A stretch of DNA of 64,000 nt from Sipunculus nudus (Eukaryota > Annelida > Sipuncula > Golfingiida > Sipunculidae), in the NCBI GenBank assembly GCA_026874595.1, contig CM049308.1:40348527-40412526 (forward strand), in the 5' to 3' direction. The notes beneath the pieces were generated by a model. The model made no database searches, was not told the origin of the DNA, and worked only from the letters and a program-made list of their open reading frames with translations. The position numbers and the translations under genes were made by a program. Of the stretch, positions 24,950 through 36,781 are shown in pieces; positions within the stretch are counted from its first letter, which is position 1, and each line of letters opens with the position of its first letter.

Positions 24950-25240
24950 CAAGTGATACCGGACTCCGGCTGAAAGCACCTCTCTGAACCCCGGCTGGCG
25001 TCACCTCACTGGACCCTGGCTGGCAGCACCTCCTCACTTTACACCAGCTTGCAGCACTTCTCGTCGCATCTCTCTGGACGCTGGGCGGCAGCACCAATCT
25101 GGACACAGGGCAGTAGCACCTCTCTGGACACTGGGCTTCAGCACCTCTCTGGACACTGGGTAGCAGCACCTCTCTGTACACTGGGCAGCGGCACCTCTCT
25201 GGACACTTGGCAGCAGCACGTCTCTGGAAACTTGGTAGAC
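24950..25240. repeat. GC-richer ~24-bp minisatellite
   Basis: About twelve units of CAGCACCTCTCTGGACACTG type. The region is much more GC-rich than its surroundings and open in several frames on both strands because the unit is a multiple of three; I do not consider these frames genes. Confidence 0.9.
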
Positions 25241-26645
25241 TGTCTCCCTCAGTAGGCGTGTGCTTATAGTTAAATACTCTTCTACCCTGGAGGCTCATTT
25301 ATATTAATAAGATTATTACAAAGCCTGGCCTGCTATATATGCTACGGCCGATCTATATTTATGAACACGCTGAATACTACTAGGCTGTGGACCAAACACA
25401 CTAAACCCAAAAGCGAGCACCATTTCAATAGCCATTGTCTTTTAAGAACGCAACACACTGACCGGCGCGTCAATTTTCATTCAACAAATACAAATGTACA
25501 ACTAATCTGGTACAGCTAACCCTGGGAAATGAAGAGAAAGCAAAATGACACGACCCATGTTGTCACTCAAAATTGAAAACGAGGCGCTCTTATATAAACA
25601 AGTTAGTCTATCTAAAAGCCGTCATTCTTTCTCTTTTCATCGCATCGAATACAGACAAACATGGCTATGCCATCAATTATTATACATACACACACTCACT
25701 CACACACACATATATTCATACATACATATTGTGGTCGAGATCGACATTGTTTTCAATTGTTTTTGGTTCTGATGTTCCATTTTTGGTAATATTTTATTCA
25801 GATTATTGACATAAAATACATTTATTATTAGAATTTAGAAGAATTATGATTTTATATTATTATAAGAAACATATTTTTACACTATAAGAAAATCTATATT
25901 TATCCATTACTACTGATTCCCTGAATTGATTTGTTTTGCACATAATTGACTGAGTCTTAAATATTTGAGCTAAAAGTCGTTTCCAACCGAAATTTCGGAA
26001 AATTGGTGGCTTTGACCAGCATCATTTTAGTTTAATCTTCAGAATTCTATGATTTTATTAACACCATAAACTTTGAAGTACTTCTTATTTATTCTCAAAT
26101 TATTAAACAAAGGCTTAAAATAAATTGGGAGTCTTCTTGAAAACCAAGCAGTTTAAAAATGTATTACCTTAAAGTTGATCTGTGAGGTCAAATCTGTGGA
26201 AGTATATGAATACTGTTAACAGTATAAATTTGGAAAAAGTGCATATTTCCCCCATCAGATATGAAAACGAAGGCCCATGGGAAGGGGAGACATACCTGTT
26301 TTTACAGTAAAATAAACTGATTCTAGTCCCTTGCTGACAAAACATGCATGTATTGGGTGAATTGCCGCTCTGTTCATTTTGGTCTCAGGATATAGGTGAG
26401 GGGTTTTGCTTACGAAAATCATCTTAGTTCAACCCCTAAACCACGATGATATTGCTATGTAGAAGTGTTCATAGAGGTATTTTGCCTCTTTCATGAGCTT
26501 TAGTGCTTATCTGGATGTTTCAATGTTATCCCTTCACCTAACATACAAACATATCACTTACTTGCTCTTAGCAGTGGTGGATCCAAAAATTTCGAGAACA
26601 AGGGGCCGCTTATACTGGGCTAGCGGTTAATGCATGTTATTAAGA
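25241..26645. other. spacer with short CA/TA-rich runs
   Basis: No gene seen. Includes an imperfect CACACTCACTCACACACACA run at ~25,685-25,730. Confidence 0.5.
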
Positions 26646-26648
26646 TTG

Positions 26649-26683
<35 letters not shown>

Positions 26684-26698
26684 TTACACACACACACT
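26646..26698. repeat. (TA)n(CA)n microsatellite
   Basis: TA repeats followed by ACACACACAC, immediately upstream of a SINE copy. Confidence 0.9.
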
Positions 26699-26711
26699 AT
26701 TATACATAAAA

Positions 26712-27085
26712 CGCCGGCTTCTGCTGCTCAGGTGTAGAGCGCAGGACTCAAAGCGGGGAGATTGTGAGACAGCCGAGGCTGTGAGATTTTTTACGGTCCG
26801 CGCCCACTCAGGGTGAGCGCTCTAAAGGCTTGATGGGGAGACTGTGCCCATCAGTCGTGTTTCACTAACAGATGAGTGCGCCTTTCGAGGGTTCCTCGGT
26901 GTTATGACCAAGTTATGGGAATGACACAAACCCAGGGCTCGCAGGAGTGGTAAACCGTACCAGGTTGACACCAGGAAAAATCGGATATAAGCCCCTGTCA
27001 TGTAGTCCGAAACCGGAATGGAACTCTGTAGATGAACATAAACTTAGAAATTTAAAAATGGAGGCGGTTATCTCCACAAAATAAC
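26712..27085 (+). mobile_element. tRNA-derived SINE, copy 1
   Basis: The head resembles GGCTTCTG...GCTCAGGTGTAGAGCGCAGG (A-box region); the B box has decayed to GAGATTGTGAGACAG. The body matches the copies at 53,967-54,347 (+) and 57,609-57,990 (-): CAGGGTGAGCGCTCT, GACTGTGCCCATCAGT, TTTCACTAACAGATGAGTGCG, TAAGCCCCTGTC, CGGAATGGAACTCTG. The tail ends in GGAGGCGGTTATCTCC, a short hairpin shared by all three. Noncoding. Confidence 0.85.
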
Positions 27086-27089
27086 CTTA

Positions 27090-27168
27090 ATATATATATA
27101 TATATATATATTTACATATATATGCAAGCACTGGAACCTTCTTAGGATGATATATATATATATATATC
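27090..27168. repeat. two short (TA)n tracts
   Basis: TA tracts at ~27,090-27,123 and ~27,150-27,168 directly 3' of the SINE tail. Confidence 0.85.
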
Positions 27169-27712
27169 GCAATTCTGCTTGGCAAAACTTTCACTTCCAT
27201 CTCTTTCTTTTGATACACTGAAATGCGCATATCTTATATCACGTGTTAATTTATTTTATTTGTTCATATGAAAAGCTGGAAGTGATCTTGAACTTAATTC
27301 AGCAGTTACTTGTTTGATATATTTCATATCACAGCAAGGACGTTATAAGTAAGCACTATCGGTACAGTTAAACTGCCTACTAATGTTTTCACGGCGTATC
27401 AATCACAAGCACAAGCACACATAGAAAGCTACCGATTCGACCATTGCTGAACCAGTTATATTGATTACCACGAGTTCAGGTCTCGTATTTTCATATGTAT
27501 TTCCCTCTCTCTCCCCTTTTACCTTCAGGTGAACCACAATACAAAGAACAATATTTTAAAAAGTAAACACGCTAAGGTTGAATTTAAATAACCTTATTTT
27601 TCCTGGCATAGTGCGCAATGTCGGGAGATACTCCGTACATGATATGTTTAACACCATATAAGGAGTTTTACAAATACACACACTGTTAAAAAAAAGTTAA
27701 AGCCAGGTTTTC

Positions 27713-27736
27713 CTTTAGGTGAACCTCAATACTATA
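27713..27736 (+). repeat. target-site duplication, LINE 3' side
   Basis: A 24-bp sequence beginning CTTTAGGTGA and ending CAATACTATA, repeated with one mismatch at 30,795-30,818. The two copies border the LINE exactly. Confidence 0.8.
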
Positions 27737-27903
27737 ACTATAACTATAACTATTTTTATTTCGTATAGCGCCATTTTTACACGTATGTTTCAAATGCGCT
27801 TTACAACTAAAACATCATACTTAAAAATAGAACCACATATTTACTAAATTATCAATGACACTAAAAAGTTAAAATAGTTATATAGGTAAAAATATAAAAA
27901 TAT

Positions 27904-28296
27904 TTAGGCATGGTATTTTCTAAAAAGGTAAGTTTTAACGTCCTTCTTAAATTTTTCAATACGTGATACTGCTTTCAGTTCTTCTGGAATGCTATTCCAT
28001 AGCCCTGGACCACAAACACTGAAAGATCGCGAAGCAAAAGTTTTCCGTTTTGTAGGGGATACTACGAGCCTTCTTACACCCCTATCAGATCTAAGCCCTA
28101 ATCTGCCTGGTTTCTGTACCTCTATCAATTTCTTAAGGTAATCTGGTGCAGTTCCTTCTAGGCATTTGAAGACAACGGTCAAGACTTTATGTTCTATGCG
28201 AGCACGAATAGGTAACCAGTGTAATGCCTTACGAGCTTCCGTTGCACTTTCATATTTTTCCTTGTTTAATACTAATTTTGCTGCAATGTTTTGCAC
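27904..28296 (-). pseudogene. LINE C-terminal domain
   Basis: About 130 codons after the RT stop. Contains LHWLPIRARIEHKVL, the KCLEGTAPDYLKKLI helix and FGPGLWNSIP-like sequence (here CGPGLWNSIPEELK), all standard in the C-terminus of CR1/L2/Jockey-group polyproteins. It would be contiguous with the RT but for one TAA. Confidence 0.88.
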
Positions 28297-28308
28297 ACGT
28301 TGTAGCTT

Positions 28309-29235
28309 TTAAATTGATCTTTCTGGTAGACCAAATAAAATTCCATTGCAATAGTCAAGGTGAGCCATGACTAGTCCACGAACTAATGTGTGGGTTGCTT
28401 CCATCGTGAGTATGGATCTGATCTGCTTAATTCTATGAATATTATGCATTGCAGTTCTACATTTCAATGAAATGTGACGTTTGAAATTTAGCTGCTTTTC
28501 CAGCCAAGGTCCCAAGTATTTAATATTATCTGAAAGTTCAACGTGTTCTCCGTTTACATTTAACTGAGATGATGTGCATTTTGATAACTGTCCATTGTTA
28601 CCAAACATAATGAATTCTGTCTTGGAATTATTCATTTTCAGTATGTTTGAGTCCATCCACGTTTTAATGTCTTTCGCACAAGTTTCCAGTTTTCGGATGG
28701 TGGCGTTCTCTGCTTGACGATTGTTAGCACTGAATGAACACTTAATTGCATGGTCATCTGCATATCCATGAAGTTGGATGTCTCCTGGAATAACTTCCTG
28801 TATTGTACTGGCATACGCCAGATAAAGGATTGGCCCTGCACAGCTTCCTTGAGGAACCGAAAAAGTTAGGTCCATATTCCTTGAAAACTTCTCACCTATT
28901 TTCACTTTATATGATCTGGGTCTTAGGTAACTGTCAAACCATTCCAGAACTTTTCCATTTATACCGAATTTATTGTATAGCACTTCTAATAAAATTGAGT
29001 GATCAACCGTGTCAAAAGCGGCTGACAAATCTATTGCCATCATTGCTGTAATTTCCTGACGTTCCATCGCCCATAATATGTCGTTAGTCAGTTTGATTAG
29101 TGCAGTTTCACACGAGTAATTAGCTCTGTATGCTGACTGATAATCTGGCATTAATTCTTGACTCTTAGTATGTTGATTAAATTCAGACAAGGCTGCTTTC
29201 TCGAGTACTTTTGATAAAAATGGTAAATTACTCAC
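28309..29235 (-). pseudogene. LINE reverse transcriptase domain
   Basis: 308 codons with RT motifs: FLSKVLEKAAL (start of fingers), AIDLSAAFDTVDH (motif A aspartates), SVPQGSCAGP (motif B), YADDHAIKCSF (motif C catalytic YADD), and the KYLG motif (KYLGPWLEKQLNF). The catalytic residues are intact, but the frame is not joined to the endonuclease part. Confidence 0.93.
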
Positions 29236-30059
29236 AGGTCTGTAATTTGAAGATTTTAATTCAAGACCAGTTTTTTTTCAGAAGGGGACGTACTATAGCC
29301 TCCTTCCAACTTCTGGGAAATCTCCCTTCAACCAGTGAAATGTTAATAATGTCTGTTATTTTTCTGATCACTGCTGGAAGCATTTTCTTCAAAAGAATAG
29401 TTGGCAGGCAAATGCATCTGTTTCACAGCTCTTACTTGGCAAACTATTGATAATGGCTGTAACTTCTCTCTGAGACAGAGGCCTGAAATTATTTAAAGAT
29501 TTTACATCTTTTATTGTAGGCTGATAATATGGAAATTTGTCCAGACTTGATCTTATTTTGTTTATTTTACTCAGGAAAAAGTCGGCAAATTGGTTGGTTA
29601 GGTCCTCATCACATAGCCCCTTTGGCAGTGGATTGTCTTTATTAACACCTGTAATCTCAGTGACAAGCTTGTATAGTTTCTTTGTGTTATCTCCGCATTC
29701 TTGTATCTTTTCAGTTAGTGTATTTATTTTTGATAATTTAAGCATGTTGTTATATTTCGCCCGTTCTAATTTTAGAGCTTTCAATGTAAAATCTGTCCTG
29801 TATTTTTCCACAACCTCTCCCTGCGTCTTAGTTTTCTTTTTTGTTCTTTAATGTCCTCATTATACCATGGATACTTCTTTCTGTTGGTTAATTTCTTAGC
29901 TTTAAGTGGGGCATGTTTGTCCAGAATTACACGGAAATCACTTTCTAACTTGTTTACTAATATGTCAATGTCACTGTTTTTATCAGACAATGTGATTTCA
30001 TTTAGATCCTTTTCCATCTCTGTTGTGTTTATTTCATTTAACTTTTTATAGTAACACAC
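29236..30059 (-). pseudogene. LINE endonuclease-RT linker, frameshifted
   Basis: Two overlapping open segments (29,389-29,811 and 29,781-30,059) in different frames cover the linker with its Lys/Arg-rich region, then RP-type sequence leading into the RT. At least three frameshifts are required to read from endonuclease to RT. Confidence 0.8.
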
Positions 30060-30095
30060 CTGTGATGTGATGTCATCTTTTGGAGTTGTAAGTTC

Positions 30096-30785
30096 TCAGA
30101 CTACAGCACGATGATCGGAAATAAAAGGTCCAGGTACACATTTGGTCACTCTGATATTACTGCCCGCCTCAGTGATTACCACATCTAATATGTTGCCAGC
30201 TGTATGAGTATAGAAATCCACGTGCTGTGTGAGGCCTAGGGCACACAGTGTATCCCTTAGAATTTCAGCATCATGATCATATTCATCATTTAAACGTATG
30301 TTTAAATCTCCCATGAAAATGTTGTTCGAGTCTGTTGTGATAGAGTCTGTGAGTATATCTGTGAATTCATCTAAGAAAACTGCGTTTGTTATTGGATTTC
30401 TAACAGAATAAGGTGGATGATACACTGCATATATCATAAATGATACCTTGCTTGATGTTGTTACTTTCCATTTAACAAGATGCATGGATTGTAGCTGACG
30501 GTTTGTTTGTCTCTGAACAGCCAGGGCGGAATCGTAAATAATAGCAAGTCCCCCACCCCTGTGTTCACGGTTTACGAAGTCAACACGATAGCCGTTTTTT
30601 GTAAGTTCACTTGTTCCTAGCCATGCGTCGTCATCTTCATTTCCAAGCCATGTTTCAGTCACTACACATATATCCGCATTGATCTCAGTTAAAAAGTCCA
30701 TTAATAGCATATCTTTGTTTCTAATTGACTGGGCATTTACCAGAACTGCCTGAATGCCTTTAGATTTATTACCTCAAGTCAGTTT
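30096..30785 (-). pseudogene. LINE APE-type endonuclease domain
   Basis: Begins VLVNAQSIRNKD, then VVTETWLG (catalytic Glu), RGGGLAIIYD, FMGDLNIRLND (Asp/Asn), and SDHRAVV (Asp-His of the active site). The full set of apurinic-endonuclease motifs is visible; a TGA follows SDHRAVV. Confidence 0.9.
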
Positions 30786-30794
30786 GTCATTTAA

Positions 30795-30818
30795 CTTTAG
30801 GTGACCCTCAATACTATA
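30795..30818 (+). repeat. target-site duplication, LINE 5' side
   Basis: Second copy of the 24-bp sequence; differs from 27,713-27,736 only at one position (GTGACCC versus GTGAACC). Confidence 0.8.
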
Positions 30819-30954
30819 TATGGCTGCTGAACACAATTAAATAAAATTACCCTGAACAGATGTTTTCAAGACATCCGTTGATTTTGATTTCCAATAGAGG
30901 GCAACAGCAATTAAGTAGTGAACTTGGGGAAGTAATACTAAAGAATCTGGTAAT

Positions 30955-31260
30955 TTGATCGTGTTCCAGTCTTATTTGAATAACATGATTCACGATGTCA
31001 AAAGTAAAAACATGCCCTCTACACCAAAACCGCTGAGCATTAGGGCCCACCAGGAACAATCTTATGACCTATTATGTCCTATATATGTACATGATATCTC
31101 TGCGTTTGATACCTGTAAAGCTATACGGTGTACCGATGATACTGTAGTTTTAAGTATGTCAACAAAGCGGTCCAAAGTATTCAGTCAGGCCAATGATTAG
31201 TTTACCGAGAACATTGATTAAACCTGAGAAGAACAATGCCCTACTCTTGACATTAAAAGG
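30955..31260 (+). pseudogene. degraded reverse transcriptase relic, second LINE family
   Basis: Plus-strand frame reads FQSYLNNMIHDVKSKN (motif before B), a decayed VPQG region, then IYVHDISAF and CTDDTVVLSMSTK, a decayed YADDT-LLS motif C. Spacing of these blocks matches Jockey/R1-type RTs (RSYLxxR ... GVPQGSxLGP ... IYVNDI ... YADDT). Stops follow at 31,198. Not part of the 27,737-30,794 element: opposite strand and different sequence. Confidence 0.6.
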
Positions 31261-31739
31261 ACACCCTGTGATGTCAAGACCAGTTAAAGATTGAATGTCC
31301 AGGTTATACCATGCCAGGCCAGAAAACGGTCAAAAAATTTGATGCTATAAAAGATAAAGTTTGGAAAAGAGATAAAAACTGCGAAGAGCTGAGTGAGGAC
31401 TATAATGCCGCTTAAGCATGTCTCTGACGACTTCACGTAAAATATGCAATCCTTTAACATAAAGTCATGCAAAGAATAACATTGACCGTTTTAGTTGACT
31501 TTGCAAAAGGGCAAAAATGCAAAAGCGTGCGGCCAGAATTGCTACCAAAAATATATGAAAAGGGAAAAGATTTTCTCAGTTGAGCTAATAACACAATTCA
31601 ACCGAACGATGGTGGATATACATGATGCTTTCTTTCTGTAACTACTTGGATTCAAATGTTATCAAATGCTCTCGTTAATAGTTGTTGAAATACGTAATCA
31701 TTTCTTTCTGTAACTACTAGTCAAATGCTCTCTTTAAAA
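31261..31739. other. spacer with a short direct duplication
   Basis: No gene seen. CTTTCTTTCTGTAACTACT plus CAAATGCTCTC sequence occurs at ~31,630-31,670 and again at ~31,700-31,735. Confidence 0.45.
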
Positions 31740-32120
31740 AAATTCTCTGGATTTGAAGGGGTATGGCAAAAGAATGTGTAGCGAGGGATGTCTGCACGTC
31801 AATTTTACACTATTATAAAACCAAACAAATGATGTGTAGCCAGAGACGTCTGCATGGTAATTTAACACTCCTAAAACCAAACAAAAAATGTGTAGCGAGA
31901 GATGCCTGCACAGTAATTATAAACTCCTAAAACCAAACAAAAGATGTGTAGCTATGGATGTCTGCTCAGTAATTTTACACTCTTAATACCTAACAAATGA
32001 TGTGCAGCGAGACACGTTTGCACGGAAATTTTACACTCCTAAAACCAGAACATACCAAACAAAAGATTGTAGTGAGAAATGTCTACACGGTAATTTTGCA
32101 CTCCTAAAAACAGAAAATAC
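31740..32120. repeat. 56-58-bp tandem repeat, six copies
   Basis: TGTGTAGC-type unit starts at 31,775, 31,833, 31,889, 31,945, 32,001 and 32,067. Each unit includes GATGTCTGCACGGTAATTTT and CACTCCTAAAACCAAACAAA. Noncoding. Confidence 0.9.
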
Positions 32121-33359
32121 GGAACCTTATTTTCACACTGAGGAGCTTTACGCTGTAACAGACTCGCTATTCAAATCAGCGATACCAAATCTCTTGTCTA
32201 ACGGATGTTGAAATGTATTATTTAAATTTATAAACGCATACTCTTAATGTGAGTTCATATATTTAGAAAACATTTTTGGCCATGTTATAACTTTAGCTTT
32301 TTGCGGTAGCCTACGTAGACACAAATATATTATCTGTTTCTATATAGCACTCATGTCAGTTTGTCAATTTTAACTTCTGTATCTTGTATTTCAATTGTAG
32401 CAGAGCCTCATTGAAAATGGCACTTGCTGAATGAGCTATTCTGTTGAAATATATTGTACTAATAATAACACATTGGACGACACTCATGTAGATCATAAAT
32501 ATTCATACGTACTTTGAAAGTTTTTAATTCAATCATACTATCCTTGCCACTTGAATTAGCAAAATGTCATATCATAGAACATGGGCAGGTTGCATCTATA
32601 GGGCCTATCACGTATAAATTCAAACATATTGCATCGGCGGTTGCAAGCGGACAATCAGAAGTATTTTCAACCAATATTTATATATTTGGTATGTGAGAGT
32701 ATGAAATAACATCATGCAGACCTAAACCTCAGCAAGTAAGTAAGTTAGATGTGCGAGGGAAACTACGAACCAGTATATGATATGTGTTCGTATAGATTTA
32801 ATTTCTGTTATATTGTATTAAGTCCGATAGAGGCATGTAAATAAAACAATTTACTGACCATCAAAGCTCATGCAAAGTCAGCTTTTTATACACTTCCCCT
32901 TGACATAGACATATAATCTTACAAAAGCGTTGTTAAAATAAGCTACAGATTACCAATTAGATATATCCAGAATCCAGTGATCTCATCAAACTCCCCTTTA
33001 AGTAGGGCAAATGCATACAAAAATATTTGACTTTAGGGACTGTCAGAAATATAACCGAATGCTTTCCAGTTCAAAGCAGAGGTAATAACATATCGTAAAG
33101 CATTAATCCGATTGTCGATCAAATTAAAATTATGAATGTTATGAATAAAAGTAATGAACCAAGGTCAAGCTTTGAGCTATCTGAGAAATGAAGAATATAC
33201 GTATATGAAAGAGGAGTAGATGTAGGAAATAGTCCACAGCAGGTCGCATCGGTGTGTTTGCCAAATGCCTTTTAAATTCGACATGAACAAGTGGCCCATG
33301 GGTCATGACGCTAAGCTGAATTTACATAATGGAGTGCATGCATTAATGTATGTTTTGTT
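32121..33359. other. unexplained spacer
   Basis: AT-rich, no gene, RNA or repeat that I recognise. Confidence 0.45.
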
Positions 33360-33720
33360 AAAGAACCTTGAATAATCTGCAGAATAACTTCCAGAATGCT
33401 GAAAATCATAATATTTCCTAGGATCTTCAGTAAATAGTTTACAAGGACCTTATTTAAGGTTTCCAAGAAGATTTTACTGAAAACTCTTCATATGCTAAGT
33501 AAGAAGTTTCCACGTCACTATGCTACAATTTGTGCCCACCTGAATAATAGTGTGCTTAAATCATGTTCTGTTACATAGCTCGCAGAATATACGTCACAGT
33601 AACATTATTTCGGATTTCCAAGATTTTTTTACGAGAAACTCCCAATATCTTAATCAAATCAGAAGCTTGTATTTCTCTTGTCTTAAAGGAGGCCGCGTGA
33701 GGAGCAGTCGTAATCGGTTT
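33360..33720 (-). repeat. inverted fragment of the modular dispersed repeat
   Basis: The reverse complement contains decayed versions of AAATCTTCTTGGAAACCTTAAATAAGG, GGGCACAAATTG and ACATGATTTAAGCACAC, the same block order as in the 19,740-21,900 copy. Confidence 0.55.
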
Positions 33721-34111
33721 TAAGATAAACATTCTGACGCAAACTGTGCGAAATATTACTTAATCTTTATAACATCATTCCGAAAAAATAAAGACAATGA
33801 AATAGTATCTCCAGGCAGCAATTAATAGAAGGTGTACTTTGTACACTGGTTGTCCTTAATACATATACAATTCTACAGAGGTGGCATGATTGTATTCGTA
33901 ATGAAAGATAAGTATATCCAGTTTTGTTTTCAGAAAATATTAATTATGTTTCATCTAAAGATATAATACTAAATACGAACAAAGTGTCATTGAAAGATTT
34001 AATAATTCCGAGTAAATCATCTGACTTTCAGCCTAAGTAAAACTGCCGTCCAGGCTAAGACACAATAATTGAAAACAATCTGTTGCAAAGCTATATTCTA
34101 TTACATTTGGT

Positions 34112-34166
<55 letters not shown>

Positions 34167-35362
34167 CACAAGAAGTAAACGTTATATTTATTTAAGTTTC
34201 TCGGGTGTACATACAATAGATTAATAAGCAAACTACAAGCGATATAAGCATGATTAGGGTCACCATATATAATTAATATATTGTTAGTTTTTAGTTTATC
34301 GATCGGTGACTAAGGATTATCCAGTATGAAGACCAAGCTTATTGACGCAAATCATGTGGTTTGGCCGAAAAACAAATGTAGAGTATATTGTTATTATCAC
34401 AGCTGGCTTTGTAGCACAATACAGAAACACGTTTTCATTATACCAACATGATAATATGCACAGCTTTTCATTTATTGTGACCAACAGATGGGAAGATACA
34501 TAATTATACGCAATGAATATAACAAACTATGATGCAGGTCTTTAGCATAAGCGTATACAGAAGAATTTGATAAAATTCTCTAGCATGAATAAGCTTTAAT
34601 TATAAGGTAACACGTATATTATACTCAATGTCAGCAAACACCGAGAGATCGCTAGGGTAGCCATCTACCTGAATCAAAAATAAATGTATGCTTCAAATCT
34701 AACACGTACGACTATCACTCTGCCAAAAGGTCATTTTTAGTAAGCACAATTGGAGATCTTACACAAACACAAGCAGAAAAAAAACCAGAAATATTGTCAT
34801 CAATGATATGCATCTCCCCCCCTTGGGTCAGAGGTTTTATTCAAATATCGTCTTAAGAAATATTCTCATTATCCCGGGGGGGGGGGGGGCAAACTAGATG
34901 TTTGCATCGTAAGGTAAGCCTGCCCATGTTACCTCAGGTGAGCAGTATTAGGGACAGCATTAATAGTCTATTAAACTTGAAAATTAGGTTTAGGTACAAA
35001 ATAAATATCAAGTGCAAATTTATCTCTTTGATTATTACTAGAATATCAGTTAAAAAATAAAACCCTCTCAAATTGGTTCTCATGGATATGTCCTGTCTTT
35101 AGTTTACTAAAGTCTCAGATATTTTATGTTGTATTTAACTGACCACGGTTCTTAATATCAATATACCAAACTATAGTTTTTATCGTTTAGGTCAGTGTAC
35201 CTATGTACATACAAAGCTGCAGTAAAATAATCCCACTTTAACTGATATACTTTTAGAAGAAAATCCACCCACAGATAGGTCAATATCCATTTTAATATTC
35301 CTGTTATTTTTATACAACTATTTTTATAATGTTCTCCTACTGAAATATGTTTTCCTTTTTAT
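33721..35362. other. spacer upstream of pseudogene B
   Basis: No gene recognised, and no counterpart of gene A exon 0 found. Holds a (TA)n at 34,109-34,162 and a G14 run at 34,876-34,889. Confidence 0.5.
34109..34162. repeat. (TA)n microsatellite
   Basis: TA dinucleotides with one AAATA interruption. Confidence 0.95.
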
Positions 35363-35419
35363 ATGTGCTATGGTTTCAGCGTTACATTCCCGTTTTCCTT
35401 TGCGCCCGACATGGTCGGA
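35363..35419 (+). pseudogene. gene B exon 1
   Basis: MCYGFSVTFPFSFAPDMVG, aligned to A exon 1 over all 19 codons. The base before the exon is T in place of G, so the acceptor is gone; donor GTAGTA. Confidence 0.85.
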
Positions 35420-35818
35420 GTAGTATAACATTGAAATGACTTGAGGAAAACACATTTTAAAAGTACAACGACTCAAAACTTTGCAAATAAAACGATTTAT
35501 GGTTCTACTTTACACTATATTCTATCCTTATAACTGTACAACCGTTCGTCAAACTTCAACTTTAATTATACAAGACATAAATAAGCAGATCATATATAAT
35601 AAGCCTCACAAAATCAGAAGTTTTTAATATTCTTGTAGCTCTCTCTTCACAAATCTGAATAAACCAATCTTGAAATAGTATAAAACGCGTTTTCCTCGAC
35701 ATGAATAATGGACGGTTATCCGATAGCACTTTAAATATATATATTTTTAGTTTTATATGTCGCATATGGGTGTCACGTAACTTATACGTAACTTACGCAA
35801 AAATGATTTTAATTCCAG

Positions 35819-35901
35819 AGCTTCGGTTACCGTGAGGAAGCAAAAGGTTTTTATGTGGGCATCGTTTTATCAAGCCTGTTCCTGGGCAGAGCCATTGGAG
35901 G
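35819..35901 (+). pseudogene. gene B exon 2
   Basis: 83 nt, SFGYREEAKGFYVG then IVLSSLFLGRAIGG. About 90% identical to A. Acceptor intact; donor weakened to GTATCT. Confidence 0.9.
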
Positions 35902-36209
35902 GTATCTTGGCGTTTGCACATGTTTTTGACTGATTACATTTCTCGTTTCAAGTACAGTTATTAGGGACAGTACATGACAGTTAAAACGTAATCTGATTTA
36001 GATAGGTGAAGAGCAACTTTATGTATAACGTAAAGGCCCCGGATTTAAAATTTGAATTATATTTCTCTAATTAATATTTAAGTAAATTAGTGATTCCAAA
36101 ATGTTTTATTCAACAAACCTTTCTACGTCTGAATCGCGTAAACTTGTATCTGAAACTTACGTAATTACTTTTAAATTGATGTAAATTTTTCCTATGAATC
36201 AATATATAT

Positions 36210-36358
36210 CAACCCGAGCAGCTTGATATTGGATTGGGCCGGAAGAAGGTTACTGTTTCTTTCCCAAGCGATAGCCGGAAGTATGGATTTTGCATTCGGT
36301 TTCACCAAGTCGCTTCCTGTTGCTTTATTGACACACATGATTAGCGGAATCGTCAACA
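36210..36358 (+). pseudogene. gene B exon 3
   Basis: Homologous to A exon 3 but one codon shorter, with no AG at the acceptor position and motif A degraded. Confidence 0.9.
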
Positions 36359-36658
36359 GTAGGAAAAATTTGTTTATTGTCCGTTAAATTTGTTATTAAA
36401 CGGAAATGTCGAGCACAAGACCAAATGCCATGCAATTGATAGTTCTATCGCCAATACTACCGGCATATGTAACATTAGAAATATAATTTAAAGACTTGAA
36501 AAAAAAGATCAGCAGAGGCCTATACAGAATTTCTCATGCAATTTTTTTTTCACAGACTCCACAGTTTATCAAAGTTTTAGCAGTATGAGAACAAGCAAAA
36601 TCGTGTAATATAAATACCGTTTTGTTAAATGAATTTTTGTTTGGATATTTATTTACAG

Positions 36659-36781
36659 GCATCCAAGCTATGCAGTACTCGTTGGTATATGATGTATGCG
36701 ACAATAGCAATCAAGGACTTGGTACTATTCTCGTTTCAGTAGGGTGGGGCATTGGAGTTTTCTCTGGACCTCTACTGGGAG
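36659..36781 (+). pseudogene. gene B exon 4
   Basis: Intact 123-nt exon differing from A at only three bases, much closer than the other exons. Acceptor TTTACAG, donor GTATAT. Confidence 0.93.

Larger units (their letters stand above)
27737..30794 (-). mobile_element. 5'-truncated CR1/L2-like non-LTR retrotransposon, inactive
   Basis: Minus-strand element of 3.06 kb carrying, in order, an APE-type endonuclease, a linker, a reverse transcriptase and the C-terminal domain typical of CR1/L2-group LINEs (LHWLPIRARIEHKVL). The 3' end (lower coordinates) is a short tandem ATAGTT repeat, as is usual for this group, not poly(A). The 5' end stops just before the endonuclease, so ORF1 is absent. The reading frame is broken by in-frame stops after the endonuclease (~30,093) and near the RT end (~28,308) and by frameshifts near 29,810, 29,400 and 29,260. 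It is flanked by a 24-bp target-site duplication. It sits between genes A and B. Confidence 0.92.
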
